A stretch of DNA of 64,000 nucleotides from positions 62,001 through 126,000 of the forward strand of contig CAVVNM010000022.1 of assembly GCA_963749575.1 (NCBI GenBank), written 5' to 3'. The position numbers and the translations under genes were made by a program. This stretch comes from JAMXLO01 sp963749575 (lineage in GTDB: Bacteria; Pseudomonadota; Alphaproteobacteria; Acetobacterales; Acetobacteraceae). This document shows, piece by piece, positions 36,871 through 48,001 of the stretch (within the stretch, counting starts at the first letter, position 1; each line of letters starts with the position of its first letter). The notes beneath the pieces were generated by a model that was not told the DNA's origin, searched no databases, and worked only from the letters and a program-made list of their open reading frames with translations.

Positions 36871-36874
36871 CGGT

Positions 36875-37498
36875 TCACGCCTTCGTATCGGCTGGCGGCT
36901 GAACTTCCGCCGCCCGTGCGGTATGCACCTTCTCGTCGCCTGGCAGGGTGGTGATACCTTCCCATGGCGACAGGAAATCGAAGCTGCGAAAATCCTGTGT
37001 AAGCCGAACCGGTTCGTACACCACCGCCTTACGGTCCTCGTCGTAGCGAACTTCCACGTAGCCGGTCAGCGGAAAGTCCTTGCGCAGCGGATGACCCTCG
37101 AACCCGTAGTCGGTCAGAATTCGCCGCAGATCCGGCTGGCCGGAGAACACGATGCCGAACAGGTCCCAAGCCTCGCGCTCCCACCACGTCGCCACCGGCC
37201 ACACCGTGTGCACCGAGGGCACCGGGGCGGTTTCGTCGGTCGTCACGATCACGCGCAGCCGCTGGTTCAGCGATACCGACAGCAGATTATAAACAACGTC
37301 GAACCGCTCGGCGCGTTGCGGCCAGTCGACACCGCAGATGTCCATCACCTGCTCGAACGCGAAGCGAGGATCGTCGCGCAGCGTGGTCATCAACGTTAGC
37401 AACGCATCGCGATCGGCATCCGCGACCACCTCGCCCTTCTCTACACGCGCGGCACCAACACCGGACAGCGTCGCAACGGCTGCAGCGAGGTCAGCCAC
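36875..37498 (-). CDS. nuoC: NADH-quinone oxidoreductase subunit C
   Basis: The 30-kDa-type subunit, 207 residues. FDVVYNLLSVSLNQRLRV, WWEREAWDLFGIVFSGQPDL and ILTDYGFEGHPLRKDFPLTG are diagnostic. The start is not certain: a GTG at 37498 overlaps the nuoB end by 8 bases and gives the expected length, but has no clear ribosome site; translation is probably coupled. An upstream open extension to 37633 is only nuoB shadow. Confidence 0.92.
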   Translation of the reverse strand: MADLAAAVATLSGVGAARVEKGEVVADADRDALLTLMTTLRDDPRFAFEQVMDICGVDWPQRAERFDVVYNLLSVSLNQRLRVIVTTDETAPVPSVHTVWPVATWWEREAWDLFGIVFSGQPDLRRILTDYGFEGHPLRKDFPLTGYVEVRYDEDRKAVVYEPVRLTQDFRSFDFLSPWEGITTLPGDEKVHTARAAEVQPPADTKA

Positions 37499-38045
37499 GG
37501 AGGATTGTCCCGGTGCGGCGGATCTTCTTCTGCAACTGCATAATGCCATACACGAGTGCCTCGGCGGTCGGCGGGCAGCCAGGTACGTACACGTCCACCG
37601 GCACGACGCGATCGCAGCCGCGCACCACCGCATAGGAATAGTGATAATACCCGCCGCCGTTGGCGCAGCTTCCCATGCTGATCACCCAGCGCGGTTCCGG
37701 CATCTGGTCGTACACCTTGCGCAACGCGGGCGCCATCTTGTTGGTCAGCGTTCCGGCGACGATCATCACGTCGCTCTGGCGCGGTGATGCGCGGGGAATT
37801 GTACCAAAGCGATCCAGGTCGTAGCGGGGCATGTAGGCGTGAATCATCTCCACCGCGCAGCACGCCAGACCGAACGTCATCGGCCACAGGCTGCCGGTGC
37901 GTGCCCAGTTCACCACCTTGTCGATATTGGCGACGATGAAGCCCTTGTCGGCGATCTCGCCAGTGATGCCCTTGACCACGGCATCCTGCTCCGGTCCCGG
38001 CGGCAATGCGTCGCGGTTCCAGGCGATGGCGTCGCTTGCGCTCAT
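37491..38045 (-). CDS. nuoB: NADH-quinone oxidoreductase subunit B
   Basis: Carries the terminal N2 [4Fe-4S] cluster next to quinone, 184 residues. Ligands are visible in GLACCAVEM, MGSCANGGGYY and YVPGCPPTAEAL. The N-terminal amphipathic stretch (NWARTGSLWPMTFG) is typical. Start ATG 38045 (MSASDAIAWNRD), 4 bases after nuoA. Confidence 0.97.
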   Translation of the reverse strand: MSASDAIAWNRDALPPGPEQDAVVKGITGEIADKGFIVANIDKVVNWARTGSLWPMTFGLACCAVEMIHAYMPRYDLDRFGTIPRASPRQSDVMIVAGTLTNKMAPALRKVYDQMPEPRWVISMGSCANGGGYYHYSYAVVRGCDRVVPVDVYVPGCPPTAEALVYGIMQLQKKIRRTGTILRG

Positions 38046-38049
38046 GCCA

Positions 38050-38415
38050 CTACTCCCAATCCAGTGCGCCCTTGCACCACTCGTAGATGAAGCCAACGGT
38101 CAGCACGCCAAGGAAGCCGATCATCGACAGGAAGCCGAACCAGCCGATGTCCTTCAGCGACACCGCCCAGGGGAACAGGAACGCCACCTCGAGATCGAAG
38201 ATGATGAACAGGATTGCGACCAGATAGAACCGCACATCGAACCGCCGCCGCGCATCATCGAACGGCTCGAAGCCGCATTCGTAGGCGGACACCTTCTCGG
38301 CATACGGCTTCTGCCGCGCGGCGAGCAACGAGCCGCCCACCATCGCCAGGGCTATTCCGCCCGCGATCACCATGAACACCAGGACGGGAAGGTATCCGTA
38401 AAGCACTGGCTGCAT
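38050..38415 (-). CDS. nuoA: NADH-quinone oxidoreductase subunit A
   Basis: First gene of the complex I operon, a 121-residue membrane subunit with three helices. The conserved loop KVSAYECGFEPFDDARRRFDV contains the redox-sensitive Cys, and FDLEVAFLFPW holds the membrane acidic residues. Start ATG 38415. The operon promoter should lie upstream in 38416-38550. Confidence 0.96.
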   Translation of the reverse strand: MQPVLYGYLPVLVFMVIAGGIALAMVGGSLLAARQKPYAEKVSAYECGFEPFDDARRRFDVRFYLVAILFIIFDLEVAFLFPWAVSLKDIGWFGFLSMIGFLGVLTVGFIYEWCKGALDWE

Positions 38416-39898
38416 GTCGGGTCCGATCGATCGAAGCTTGCGCCGCAAGTCGCCAAGCGGACCCAGCCCTGTAGTGGCTGTGCCATTCCCAGTTCATCGC
38501 GACTCAAGGCGACCGGACATTAGCCGCAACCGTGTTGCGCCGCCATAGGGCCACGCGGACGGTAGCAGGCGTACCGGCAAGCCGCAAAGAGTGCCATCTG
38601 CTTAGCACCGGCCAGCCCAACCAGGCGAAAGAACGAACAGAGAACTCCGGGGGTCAAAATGTCCCGCCAGCCGCTCGAGCCGACGTGACCGCACCGATCG
38701 CAACGCAGGTCGGCGACCGCCAATCCGCTTGGATGCGATACGCTTCAGCTTCGCTCCATCTTTATACCCGACGGCTAGGACAGACCGCCGCCCGGGGATA
38801 CGTGGATCGAGTTCGGTCAGCTGGCGCTGAGTTCCGATTCCGATTTCACTCAGGCCACCGTTTCGCGCCGATAGCCATCCGGCGGAGCCAGCCGTGCGAC
38901 CGCTTCTGGCGCCGCAGAATCGCGCCACCGGACCACGGATATCGCACTCCCCGGTAACTGGTATGTGAGACGAGCTCGCCGCCAGTTCTCCGGCAGCCGG
39001 CACCGCCAATCGCGTCCCATCCCATCCGCGAGTGGACTTATATTACCAGCCACGTCAATTCTGACATTGCTGTTTGGTTTGATGTTGTGAGATCCGCTGG
39101 CCGACCCGCATGCAGGTTTGGCGGCCATCAGGTCAACAGCCAGGTCGGTGGGTCCGAACGCGCTGCGAAAGGCGGGCATGACGGCTGACGGGAGCAACTG
39201 CTCGGGTCGACAAAGGCTCGCCTGCCTCACCCATCTTGCTTGCGCAGAGTGAAACTTGCGCAGAGATCATTGCAGAAAACTGCATAGCGTGCATTTTCTG
39301 GAGAGAACCCGGACGTCCCAATCAATGAGGTGCTCGACGCAGCGAAGGTTGGGACGCTGCAGCACAGACTGCGAGAAAGCTGCTATTTGAGACACTGAGA
39401 AGTCCCGAGAGTGCCGCGCGTCCATTTCCTCTTACGGCTCGGGCCCGTCGTGAACTCAAGAGGAATCCCCGCGCTCCAAATGGACTTACCGTAACAACGA
39501 GCGATCCAATCCTCTCTGGCTTACCTTCGAGGGCGGCGTGGAAGTCATGTCCATAATGCCGCAAGACTTCGATATGGTCTTCGAGCGCAACACAACCGAT
39601 TGATCTGTACTGCCAACAGCACGGTAGATATCCTCAGGAAAAGATTCTAGGAAAGTTGAACGAGTTCTGCCAGGTATCCCCCCGGATCCAACTCCATTCG
39701 AGGTCTTACCGAGATGGGAATGGAGCATTGGACTGATGCCGAGCGAGACCGGCAGATGTGGTTACCGTACTTGATCGGCCGCCTCGGTTTCCAGCGATTA
39801 GCGCTGAGGTTCCCCACGAGCCAGGTCGCTTCGCAGACGGTCATCCAACTGCAGCACATGAAACACCCGCAGCAATAGCTGCACCGCATGATAAAATC
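38416..39898. other. 1.5-kb gene-poor region upstream of nuoA
   Basis: No gene with a recognisable family is seen on either strand. The first 100 bases presumably hold the nuo promoter. From about 38850 to 39890 the base composition falls in GC and all open frames are short. A 53-codon plus frame at 39714-39875 (MGMEHWTDAERDRQMWLPYL...) is open but unidentified. It reads like decayed or horizontally acquired DNA beside tRNA genes. Confidence 0.45.
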
Positions 39899-39975
<77 letters not shown>

Positions 39976-40029
39976 GCAGAGCGGCAGCACTTACGTCGCG
40001 CCAACCGCCCGGTCAAGGCTTCCGAACGG

Positions 40030-40104
40030 TGGTGGGCGGTGACGGATTCGAACCGCCGACCCTCTCGGTGTAAACGAGACGCTCTACCGCTGAGCTAACC
40101 GCCC
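40030..40104 (-). tRNA. tRNA-Val (anticodon TAC)
   Basis: A full cloverleaf on the minus strand, 75 nt. Acceptor GGGCGGT pairs with ACCGCCC, D-arm GCTCAGCGGTAGAGC, anticodon stem-loop TCTCG-TTTACAC-CGAGA gives TAC, T-arm GGTTCGAATCC, and an encoded CCA. It lies 55 bases from tRNA-Asp and just after hupB, the common hupB-tRNA arrangement in this clade. Confidence 0.95.
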
Positions 40105-40112
40105 GGCAGTGG

Positions 40113-40385
40113 TCACTGCACCGCGTCCTTCAGTCCCTTGCCCGCCTTGAAACGGACAGTGGTCGAGGCGGGGATCGCCATCTCTTCGCCGGTGCGCGGA
40201 TTGCGCCCCGTGCCAGCCTTGCGTTCAGCGGTCGCGAACGTGCCGAAGCCGACCAGCCGGACCTCCTCCTTTTTCTTCAACGCACCTTCAATCGCGCCGA
40301 ACACCGCATCGACCACCTCGGATGCCTTGGTACGTGGCAAATCAGTTTGGTCGGCGACAGCCGCGATGAGATCCATCTTGTTCAC
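40113..40385 (-). CDS. hupB: DNA-binding protein HU
   Basis: A 90-residue histone-like protein that bends DNA and compacts the nucleoid. MDLIAAVADQTDLPRTKASEVVDAV, then GFGTFATAERKAGTGRNPRTGEE (the DNA-binding arm) and TVRFKAGKGLKDAV are diagnostic. The GTG at 40385 gives the exact family length and has GAGAGGGA upstream; a longer open frame reaches 40430 but is unsupported. Downstream of lon, with a terminator between. Confidence 0.95.
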   Translation of the reverse strand: MNKMDLIAAVADQTDLPRTKASEVVDAVFGAIEGALKKKEEVRLVGFGTFATAERKAGTGRNPRTGEEMAIPASTTVRFKAGKGLKDAVQ

Positions 40386-40490
40386 TGATTCAATCCCTCT
40401 CGATCCGTTGATGTGAGGCGATGCCGGCACGAGTGGCCGACCGGGCGGGCGACACTAATGGCGCGGTTTCCGTCGCGTCAATGACAACAG

Positions 40491-40522
40491 AAAGGCCCGC
40501 CGGACCACGCCGGCGGGCCTTT
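40491..40522 (-). terminator. Rho-independent terminator after lon
   Basis: A perfect 13-base stem (AAAGGCCCGCCGG / CCGGCGGGCCTTT) with a 6-base loop lies 14 bases past the lon stop, with a T-rich tail on the minus strand. Being symmetrical, it may work in both directions. Confidence 0.85.
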
Positions 40523-40535
40523 CGCCAACGCCTGA

Positions 40536-43001
<2,466 letters not shown>

Positions 43002-43184
43002 GGTTGACCTCCTTATGGACAGTCGACGCCAAATCCGCCCGACTTATCGCGATCCCTGCGGCACGGAAGGCGCCCCAACGGGCATGGCGCCCACTGGTCG
43101 GAATCGCATATCGTCTGCCGAGCAATGCAGCGCAAGACCTTGAAATCCGGGGTCGCAAATTCGCGAGCGACCGCTTCCCAAGGA

Positions 43185-44438
43185 TCAAGCGGAACTCTCC
43201 GCCCTCTCCTTGCCGTAGAGGTAGAGCGGGTTGGCTCGCGATTCGGCAACTTCGCGGTTGATAACCACCTCCTCTACTCCATCGAGACCAGGAAGCTCGA
43301 ACATGGTGCCCAGCAGGATGGACTCCATGATCGAGCGTAAGCCGCGGGCGCCGGTGCGCCGGGCGATTGCCCGCGTCGCGACCGAGTGCAAGGCATCCTC
43401 TGTGAAGGACAGTTTCACGCCCTCCATCTCGAACAGCCTGCCGTACTGCTTGACCAGCGCGTTCTTTGGCTTGGTCAGAATCTCCATCAGCGCGCCTTCG
43501 TCCAGGTCCTCCAGCGTGGCGACCACCGGCAGGCGCCCGATGAACTCGGGGATTAGGCCGAATTTCAGCAAATCTTCCGGCTCCACCTCGCGCAATATGG
43601 CGCCGGTGCGGCGTTCGTCGGACGAGCGGACCTCCGCGCCATAGCCGATACCGGAGCCTTTGCCGCGCGCGGCGATGATTTTCTCCAGCCCGGAGAATGC
43701 ACCGCCACAGATGAATAATATGTTGGTGGTATCGACCTGGAGAAACTCCTGCTGCGGGTGCTTCCTACCGCCCTGCGGCGGCACCGAGGCGACCGTGCCC
43801 TCCATGATCTTCAGCAGTGCCTGCTGCACGCCCTCGCCGCTCACGTCGCGGGTGATCGAGGGGTTGTCGGACTTGCGGCTGATCTTGTCGACCTCGTCGA
43901 TATAGACGATGCCGCGCTGAGCGCGCTCGACGTTGTAGTCGGCCGACTGCAGCAGCTTGAGGATGATGTTCTCGACATCCTCGCCGACATAGCCCGCCTC
44001 GGTCAGTGTCGTCGCGTCCGCCATGGTGAATGGGACATCGAGGATACGGGCCAGCGTCTGGGCCAGCAGCGTCTTGCCCGACCCGGTGGGACCGACCAGC
44101 ATGATGTTGGACTTGGCGATCTCGATGTCGTTGTTCTTCTGCCCATGCGCGAGCCGCTTGTAATGGTTGTGCACGGCGACCGAGAGCACACGCTTGGCGT
44201 GGTCCTGCCCGATCACGTAGTCGTCCAGCACCTTGCAGATTTCCTTCGGCGTCGGCACGCCGTCGCGCGATTTCACGAGGTGGGTCTTGTGCTCCTCGCG
44301 GATGATGTCCATGCAGAGCTCGACGCATTCATCGCAGATGAACACCGTCGGCCCGGCGATGAGCTTGCGTACCTCATGCTGGGACTTGCCGCAGAATGAG
44401 CAATAAAGGGTGTTTTTCGAATTGCCGGACTTGCTCAT
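43185..44438 (-). CDS. clpX: ClpX ATPase
   Basis: Unfoldase that feeds substrates to ClpP, 417 residues. N-terminal zinc domain with CSFCGKSQHEVRKL and FICDECVELC, Walker A GPTGSGKTLLAQ, Walker B IVYIDEVDKI, pore loop region GYVGEDVE, ClpP-binding IGF-type loop (GIGYGAEVR) and sensor 2 GARGLRSIME. Start ATG 44438. It is 109 bases after clpP. Confidence 0.97.
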   Translation of the reverse strand: MSKSGNSKNTLYCSFCGKSQHEVRKLIAGPTVFICDECVELCMDIIREEHKTHLVKSRDGVPTPKEICKVLDDYVIGQDHAKRVLSVAVHNHYKRLAHGQKNNDIEIAKSNIMLVGPTGSGKTLLAQTLARILDVPFTMADATTLTEAGYVGEDVENIILKLLQSADYNVERAQRGIVYIDEVDKISRKSDNPSITRDVSGEGVQQALLKIMEGTVASVPPQGGRKHPQQEFLQVDTTNILFICGGAFSGLEKIIAARGKGSGIGYGAEVRSSDERRTGAILREVEPEDLLKFGLIPEFIGRLPVVATLEDLDEGALMEILTKPKNALVKQYGRLFEMEGVKLSFTEDALHSVATRAIARRTGARGLRSIMESILLGTMFELPGLDGVEEVVINREVAESRANPLYLYGKERAESSA

Positions 44439-44547
44439 GCGTACTCCTGCCCCGGACTCGCGGGGAGCCAAGCGGTGACTTTACCCCCCTGGGGCCGGGG
44501 GGGACAAGAACCGTGACCGGTCCCGGTTTTTTCGCCGTCCTGGCGTC

Positions 44548-45192
44548 TCAGGCCCGTCCACCACCCTCTTCCGGGGTCGGACGGTTCTCCACCACCTCGT
44601 CGACCAGCCCGAAGTCCCGGCTTTCCTCGGCCGACATATAGCTGTCGCGCTCCAGCCTGCGCTCGATCGCCTCCAGCGGCTGGCCGGTGTGGCGGACATA
44701 GATTTCGTTGAGACGCTTGCGCAGGGTAAGAATCTCGCGCGCCTGGATCTCTATGTCAGTCGCCTGGCCCTGGGCGCCGCCGGACGGCTGGTGGACCATG
44801 ATCCGCGCATTCGGCAGGGCATAGCGCTTGCCCTTGGCGCCAGCGGCCAGCAGCAGGCTACCCATCGATGCCGCCTGGCCGATGCACACCGTGGAGACCG
44901 GACTGCGGATGTATTGCATGGTGTCGTACACCGCCAGCCCTGCCGAAACGACGCCGCCGGGGCTGTTGATATAGAACGATATATCTTTGTTGGGATTTTC
45001 GGACTCCAGGAACAGCAGCTGGGCGCAAATCAGCGCGCTGACCTGGTCGTAGACCGCACCGGTAAGGAAGATGATCCGCTCCTTCAGCAAGCGTGAGTAG
45101 ATGTCGAAGGCGCGCTCGCCGCGGGCGGTCTGCTCCACCACCATGGGCACCAGGTTGTTGGCGTAGATTTCAACGGGATCGCGGTCGTGCAT
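44548..45192 (-). CDS. clpP: ClpP protease subunit
   Basis: Serine protease of the ClpXP/ClpAP machine, 214 residues. The catalytic triad is seen: Ser in GQAASMGSLLLAAG, His in RIMVHQPSGGAQG, Asp in the C-terminal part (ERRLERDSYMS). ATG 45192 (MHDRDPVEIYANN) was chosen; an open extension to 45252 is not supported. 117 bases downstream of tig. Confidence 0.96.
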   Translation of the reverse strand: MHDRDPVEIYANNLVPMVVEQTARGERAFDIYSRLLKERIIFLTGAVYDQVSALICAQLLFLESENPNKDISFYINSPGGVVSAGLAVYDTMQYIRSPVSTVCIGQAASMGSLLLAAGAKGKRYALPNARIMVHQPSGGAQGQATDIEIQAREILTLRKRLNEIYVRHTGQPLEAIERRLERDSYMSAEESRDFGLVDEVVENRPTPEEGGGRA

Positions 45193-45309
45193 GGCGGGTA
45201 CCTTCGAGACGGAGAACGCCCTATAGATAAGCTGGACCGGTCCGGACTCCAACCGGCCAGTAGGCCGGCCGGCGTCCTTCTTCCGCTCCCGAAGGGGAGA
45301 GCAACAACT

Positions 45310-46671
45310 CTACGTCGCGCCCGCCGTGACCGGCGGCTCCTGGGAGAGTTCCTCCAGCGTGACGGTCTTCTCCTCGACCTTGGCAAGTTCCAGGATGAAA
45401 TCGATCACCTTCTCCTCGAACAGCGGGCCACGCAGCGTGTCGGTGGCGCGGGGGTTCTGCCGGAAGAACTCGAACACGTTCTGCTCCTGGCCGGGGTAGC
45501 GCATCGCCTCGGTCCGCATCGCCCTGGTCATCTCGTCCTGCGCCACCGTGATGTTGTTCGCCCGCCCGACCTCCGCCAGCAACAACCCGAGCCGCACGCG
45601 CCGCTCGGCGATCGCTCGGTAGTCGGCTTTCAGCGTCACTTCGTCCTTTTCCTTGTCGTCCTCGTCCAGCCGTCCCGCCTCCCGATCGGCTTCCACACGC
45701 TGCCAGATTTGGCTGAATTCCTGCTCCACCATTCCCTCGGGCGAGGCAAACTTCGTCGTATCGGCCAGCGCATCCAGCAATTGGCGCTTTAGGCGCAGCC
45801 GGCCGATCTGCTGGTATTCATTTTGGACACGGCCGGTGAGCATCTCCCGCATGGCCGCCAAGTCGTCGAAGCCCAGCTTCTTGGCCAGTTCGTCGTCAAG
45901 GGCAGGCACCAAGGCGCGGCTCAGACGATGCGCAGTGACCTCAAAGGCCGCCGCCTTGCCGGCCACGGTCGGCACGCCGTAGTCGGCCGGGAAGGTGACC
46001 TCGGTGGTGCGGGTCTCGCCCGGCTTCATGCCCTCGAGCGGCTCGCTGAAGCCGGGGATGAAGCCGGAGCCACCGATTTCCACCTCGATATCCTTGCCTG
46101 TCCCGCCGGGGAATTCGGTCCCCTCGATGCGTCCGACGTAATCGACGGTCAGCACCTCGCCACGCAAGGCGCCCCGATCGCCCAGCTCCGCGGCAGGAAT
46201 TTCCTCGAGGCTGCGGTTGCGCTGGGCGATGTCCGCCAGCGCCTTGTCCACCGTCTCCGGCGCCACCTCAACCTTCATCCGAGTGAGTTCGATCGCGCCG
46301 AAGTCGGGCAGAGTGATCTCCGGCAGCAGTTCCAGCTCGACCTTGAACTCCAAGTCGTTGCCCGCACCGCCGGTCGGGTCGAGGCTTACGACATCGATCT
46401 TCGGTTGCAGCGCCGGGCGCAGGCCGCGCTCGGTCAACACCTGCTGCGTGGCCTGGGTGACCGATTCCTCCAGCACCTCGGCGTTGACCGCCGTGCCGTA
46501 GCGCTGGCGGACCACCGTGGTCGGGATCTTGCCCGGGCGGAATCCAGGCAAATTCAGCGTCTTGCCCAGATTGGCCAGCCTGGCGGCACGCTTGGTCTCG
46601 ATGTCAGCGGCGGGCACCACCACGGTGTAGGCGCGCTTCAGCCCTTCGGAGAGCGTTTCGGTAACCTGCAT
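45310..46671 (-). CDS. tig: Trigger factor
   Basis: Ribosome-bound chaperone and peptidyl-prolyl isomerase, 453 residues. N-terminal ribosome-binding domain with GFRPGKIPTTVVRQRYG (GFRxGK motif), FKBP-like PPIase domain (VTVDYVGRIEGTEFPGG; FIPGFSEPLEGMKPGE), and a helical C-terminal arm. It heads the tig-clpP-clpX-lon block. Confidence 0.96.
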   Translation of the reverse strand: MQVTETLSEGLKRAYTVVVPAADIETKRAARLANLGKTLNLPGFRPGKIPTTVVRQRYGTAVNAEVLEESVTQATQQVLTERGLRPALQPKIDVVSLDPTGGAGNDLEFKVELELLPEITLPDFGAIELTRMKVEVAPETVDKALADIAQRNRSLEEIPAAELGDRGALRGEVLTVDYVGRIEGTEFPGGTGKDIEVEIGGSGFIPGFSEPLEGMKPGETRTTEVTFPADYGVPTVAGKAAAFEVTAHRLSRALVPALDDELAKKLGFDDLAAMREMLTGRVQNEYQQIGRLRLKRQLLDALADTTKFASPEGMVEQEFSQIWQRVEADREAGRLDEDDKEKDEVTLKADYRAIAERRVRLGLLLAEVGRANNITVAQDEMTRAMRTEAMRYPGQEQNVFEFFRQNPRATDTLRGPLFEEKVIDFILELAKVEEKTVTLEELSQEPPVTAGAT

Positions 46672-46702
46672 TGTTCAATCCTGTCGTTGTCCACCCGCCG
46701 CG

Positions 46703-46787
46703 TGGTGCGGGCGGAGGGACTTGAACCCCCACGGCTTGCGCCACCAGAACCTAAATCTGGCGTGTCTGCCAGTTCCACCACGCCCGC
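46703..46787 (-). tRNA. tRNA-Leu (anticodon TAG)
   Basis: A class II tRNA with a long variable arm on the minus strand, 85 nt. Acceptor GCGGGCG pairs with CGCCCGC, anticodon stem-loop CCAGA-TTTAGGT-TCTGG gives TAG, variable arm GGCGCAAGCCGT, T-arm GGTTCAAGTCC, and encoded CCA. It lies just upstream of tig. Confidence 0.95.
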
Positions 46788-47052
46788 GCCCGCGTGCCGG
46801 CCCCCGCGTGAACGCGCGGCTTTAGCGCACGCTGACCGGGGGGACAAGGAAGCAAGGTCCGGGCTTCGGGCCGAACCTCGACCCCGCCCTTTGACCCCGC
46901 CCCGCACCAGTGCCAAAATCCGCGCTGTCCTGCTATGTTGCCCGTCAGGAATTTGCGCGTTGTTTGGTCAAATCCGCCCGCTCGGCCCCGTGCAATACTG
47001 GTCTGACCCGTGCTAACTTGGTTTCAGGCGGTATCATCTCTCAGGGGTACGC

Positions 47053-47997
47053 ATGGCGCAGGCTAGCCGCAGCAAGGGCAAGGTCCGGTCCCGCTCCGGC
47101 AACGGGTCGCATGAAGCAGCCACCCCTGCGCGGGACTATAGCATCGCCGCAGTAGGCCGCGCGCTCGACCTGCTGGAGGCGCTGTCGCGGATCGGCCCCG
47201 CCCCCCTCGCGGCGCTCGCGGACCAGGCGCGCTGCACGCGTACCGCGGGTTTCCGCCTGCTGCGCACGCTGGAGGCGCGCGGCTTCGCAATTCAGGACGA
47301 GGCGCGCGGGATGTGGCGGCTCGGCGCCCGCTGGGGCGTGCTCGGCCGCGCCGCGGTCGAGCAGGGCGCACTCGAGGCGACCGCCATGCCGTTCCTCGCC
47401 GCGCTGGGTAAAACCTGCGGCGAGAATGTCTATCTTCGGGTGCGCGACGGACTCGAAAGCGAGACCATCGCCATCTATCAGGCCGACCCTGGCCTGCGTC
47501 TGTACAGTGAGGTAGGCAAGCGCCAGCCGCTGCATGCCGGCTCCAGCCGCCTGCTGCTGGCTCACGCGCCCGAGGCGGTGCAGACCCAGGTACTCGCCCA
47601 GCGCCTGCCGCGCTTCACGCCGGCTACCCGAACCGATGCCGCATGGATCGCCGCCGACCTCCAACGGATTCGGACCCGCGGCTACCTGCTGACCACAGAC
47701 GAGGTGGTCGCAGGCGCCGCTACGGTCGCCGCCCCGGTGCGCGACGCCTCCGGCCAGGTCGTGGCGGTGCTGTCGGTCAGCGCCCCCACGATGCGGATGC
47801 GCCCGCCGCGACCACGCGCGTTGCTGCCGATGGTGCTGGACGCCGCCGCGAAGCTATCGCGTGCCCTGGGCGACACTGCACCGCGGACCGCGGATGCGGC
47901 ACGCAAGGGCCACGCCGTCGCGCCGGCGTCGGGGCGCGAGACCACCGCAGCGGCCACCACGCTCGCTTCGCCCGGGCCCCACTCGATCTTCCGCTGA
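47053..47997 (+). CDS. IclR-family transcriptional regulator
   Basis: A 314-residue regulator. Winged helix-turn-helix at about 28-85 (AVGRALDLLEALS; CTRTAGFRLLRTLEARGFAI), then an IclR effector domain (FLAALGKTCGENVYLRV; LHAGSSRLLLAHAP; ILL-type GYLLTTDEVVAGAATVAAPV). The C-terminal 45 residues (TAPRTADAARKGHAVA...) are alanine-rich and variable. ATG 47053 follows an AGGGG ribosome site. Its target is unknown; the neighbouring convergent membrane protein gene is not clearly linked. Confidence 0.88.
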   Translation: MAQASRSKGKVRSRSGNGSHEAATPARDYSIAAVGRALDLLEALSRIGPAPLAALADQARCTRTAGFRLLRTLEARGFAIQDEARGMWRLGARWGVLGRAAVEQGALEATAMPFLAALGKTCGENVYLRVRDGLESETIAIYQADPGLRLYSEVGKRQPLHAGSSRLLLAHAPEAVQTQVLAQRLPRFTPATRTDAAWIAADLQRIRTRGYLLTTDEVVAGAATVAAPVRDASGQVVAVLSVSAPTMRMRPPRPRALLPMVLDAAAKLSRALGDTAPRTADAARKGHAVAPASGRETTAAATTLASPGPHSIFR

Positions 47998-48001
47998 ACC
48001 G

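Noticed and set aside
39322..39889. Three 80-codon frames in the gap upstream of nuoA
   Set aside because: They overlap each other, have poor composition and no homology by eye; nothing supports translation.
44500..44533. Possible terminator (AACCG...CGGTT followed by T6) between clpP and clpX
   Set aside because: The T run is on the plus strand, the wrong side for the minus-strand genes, and no plus-strand gene ends there.
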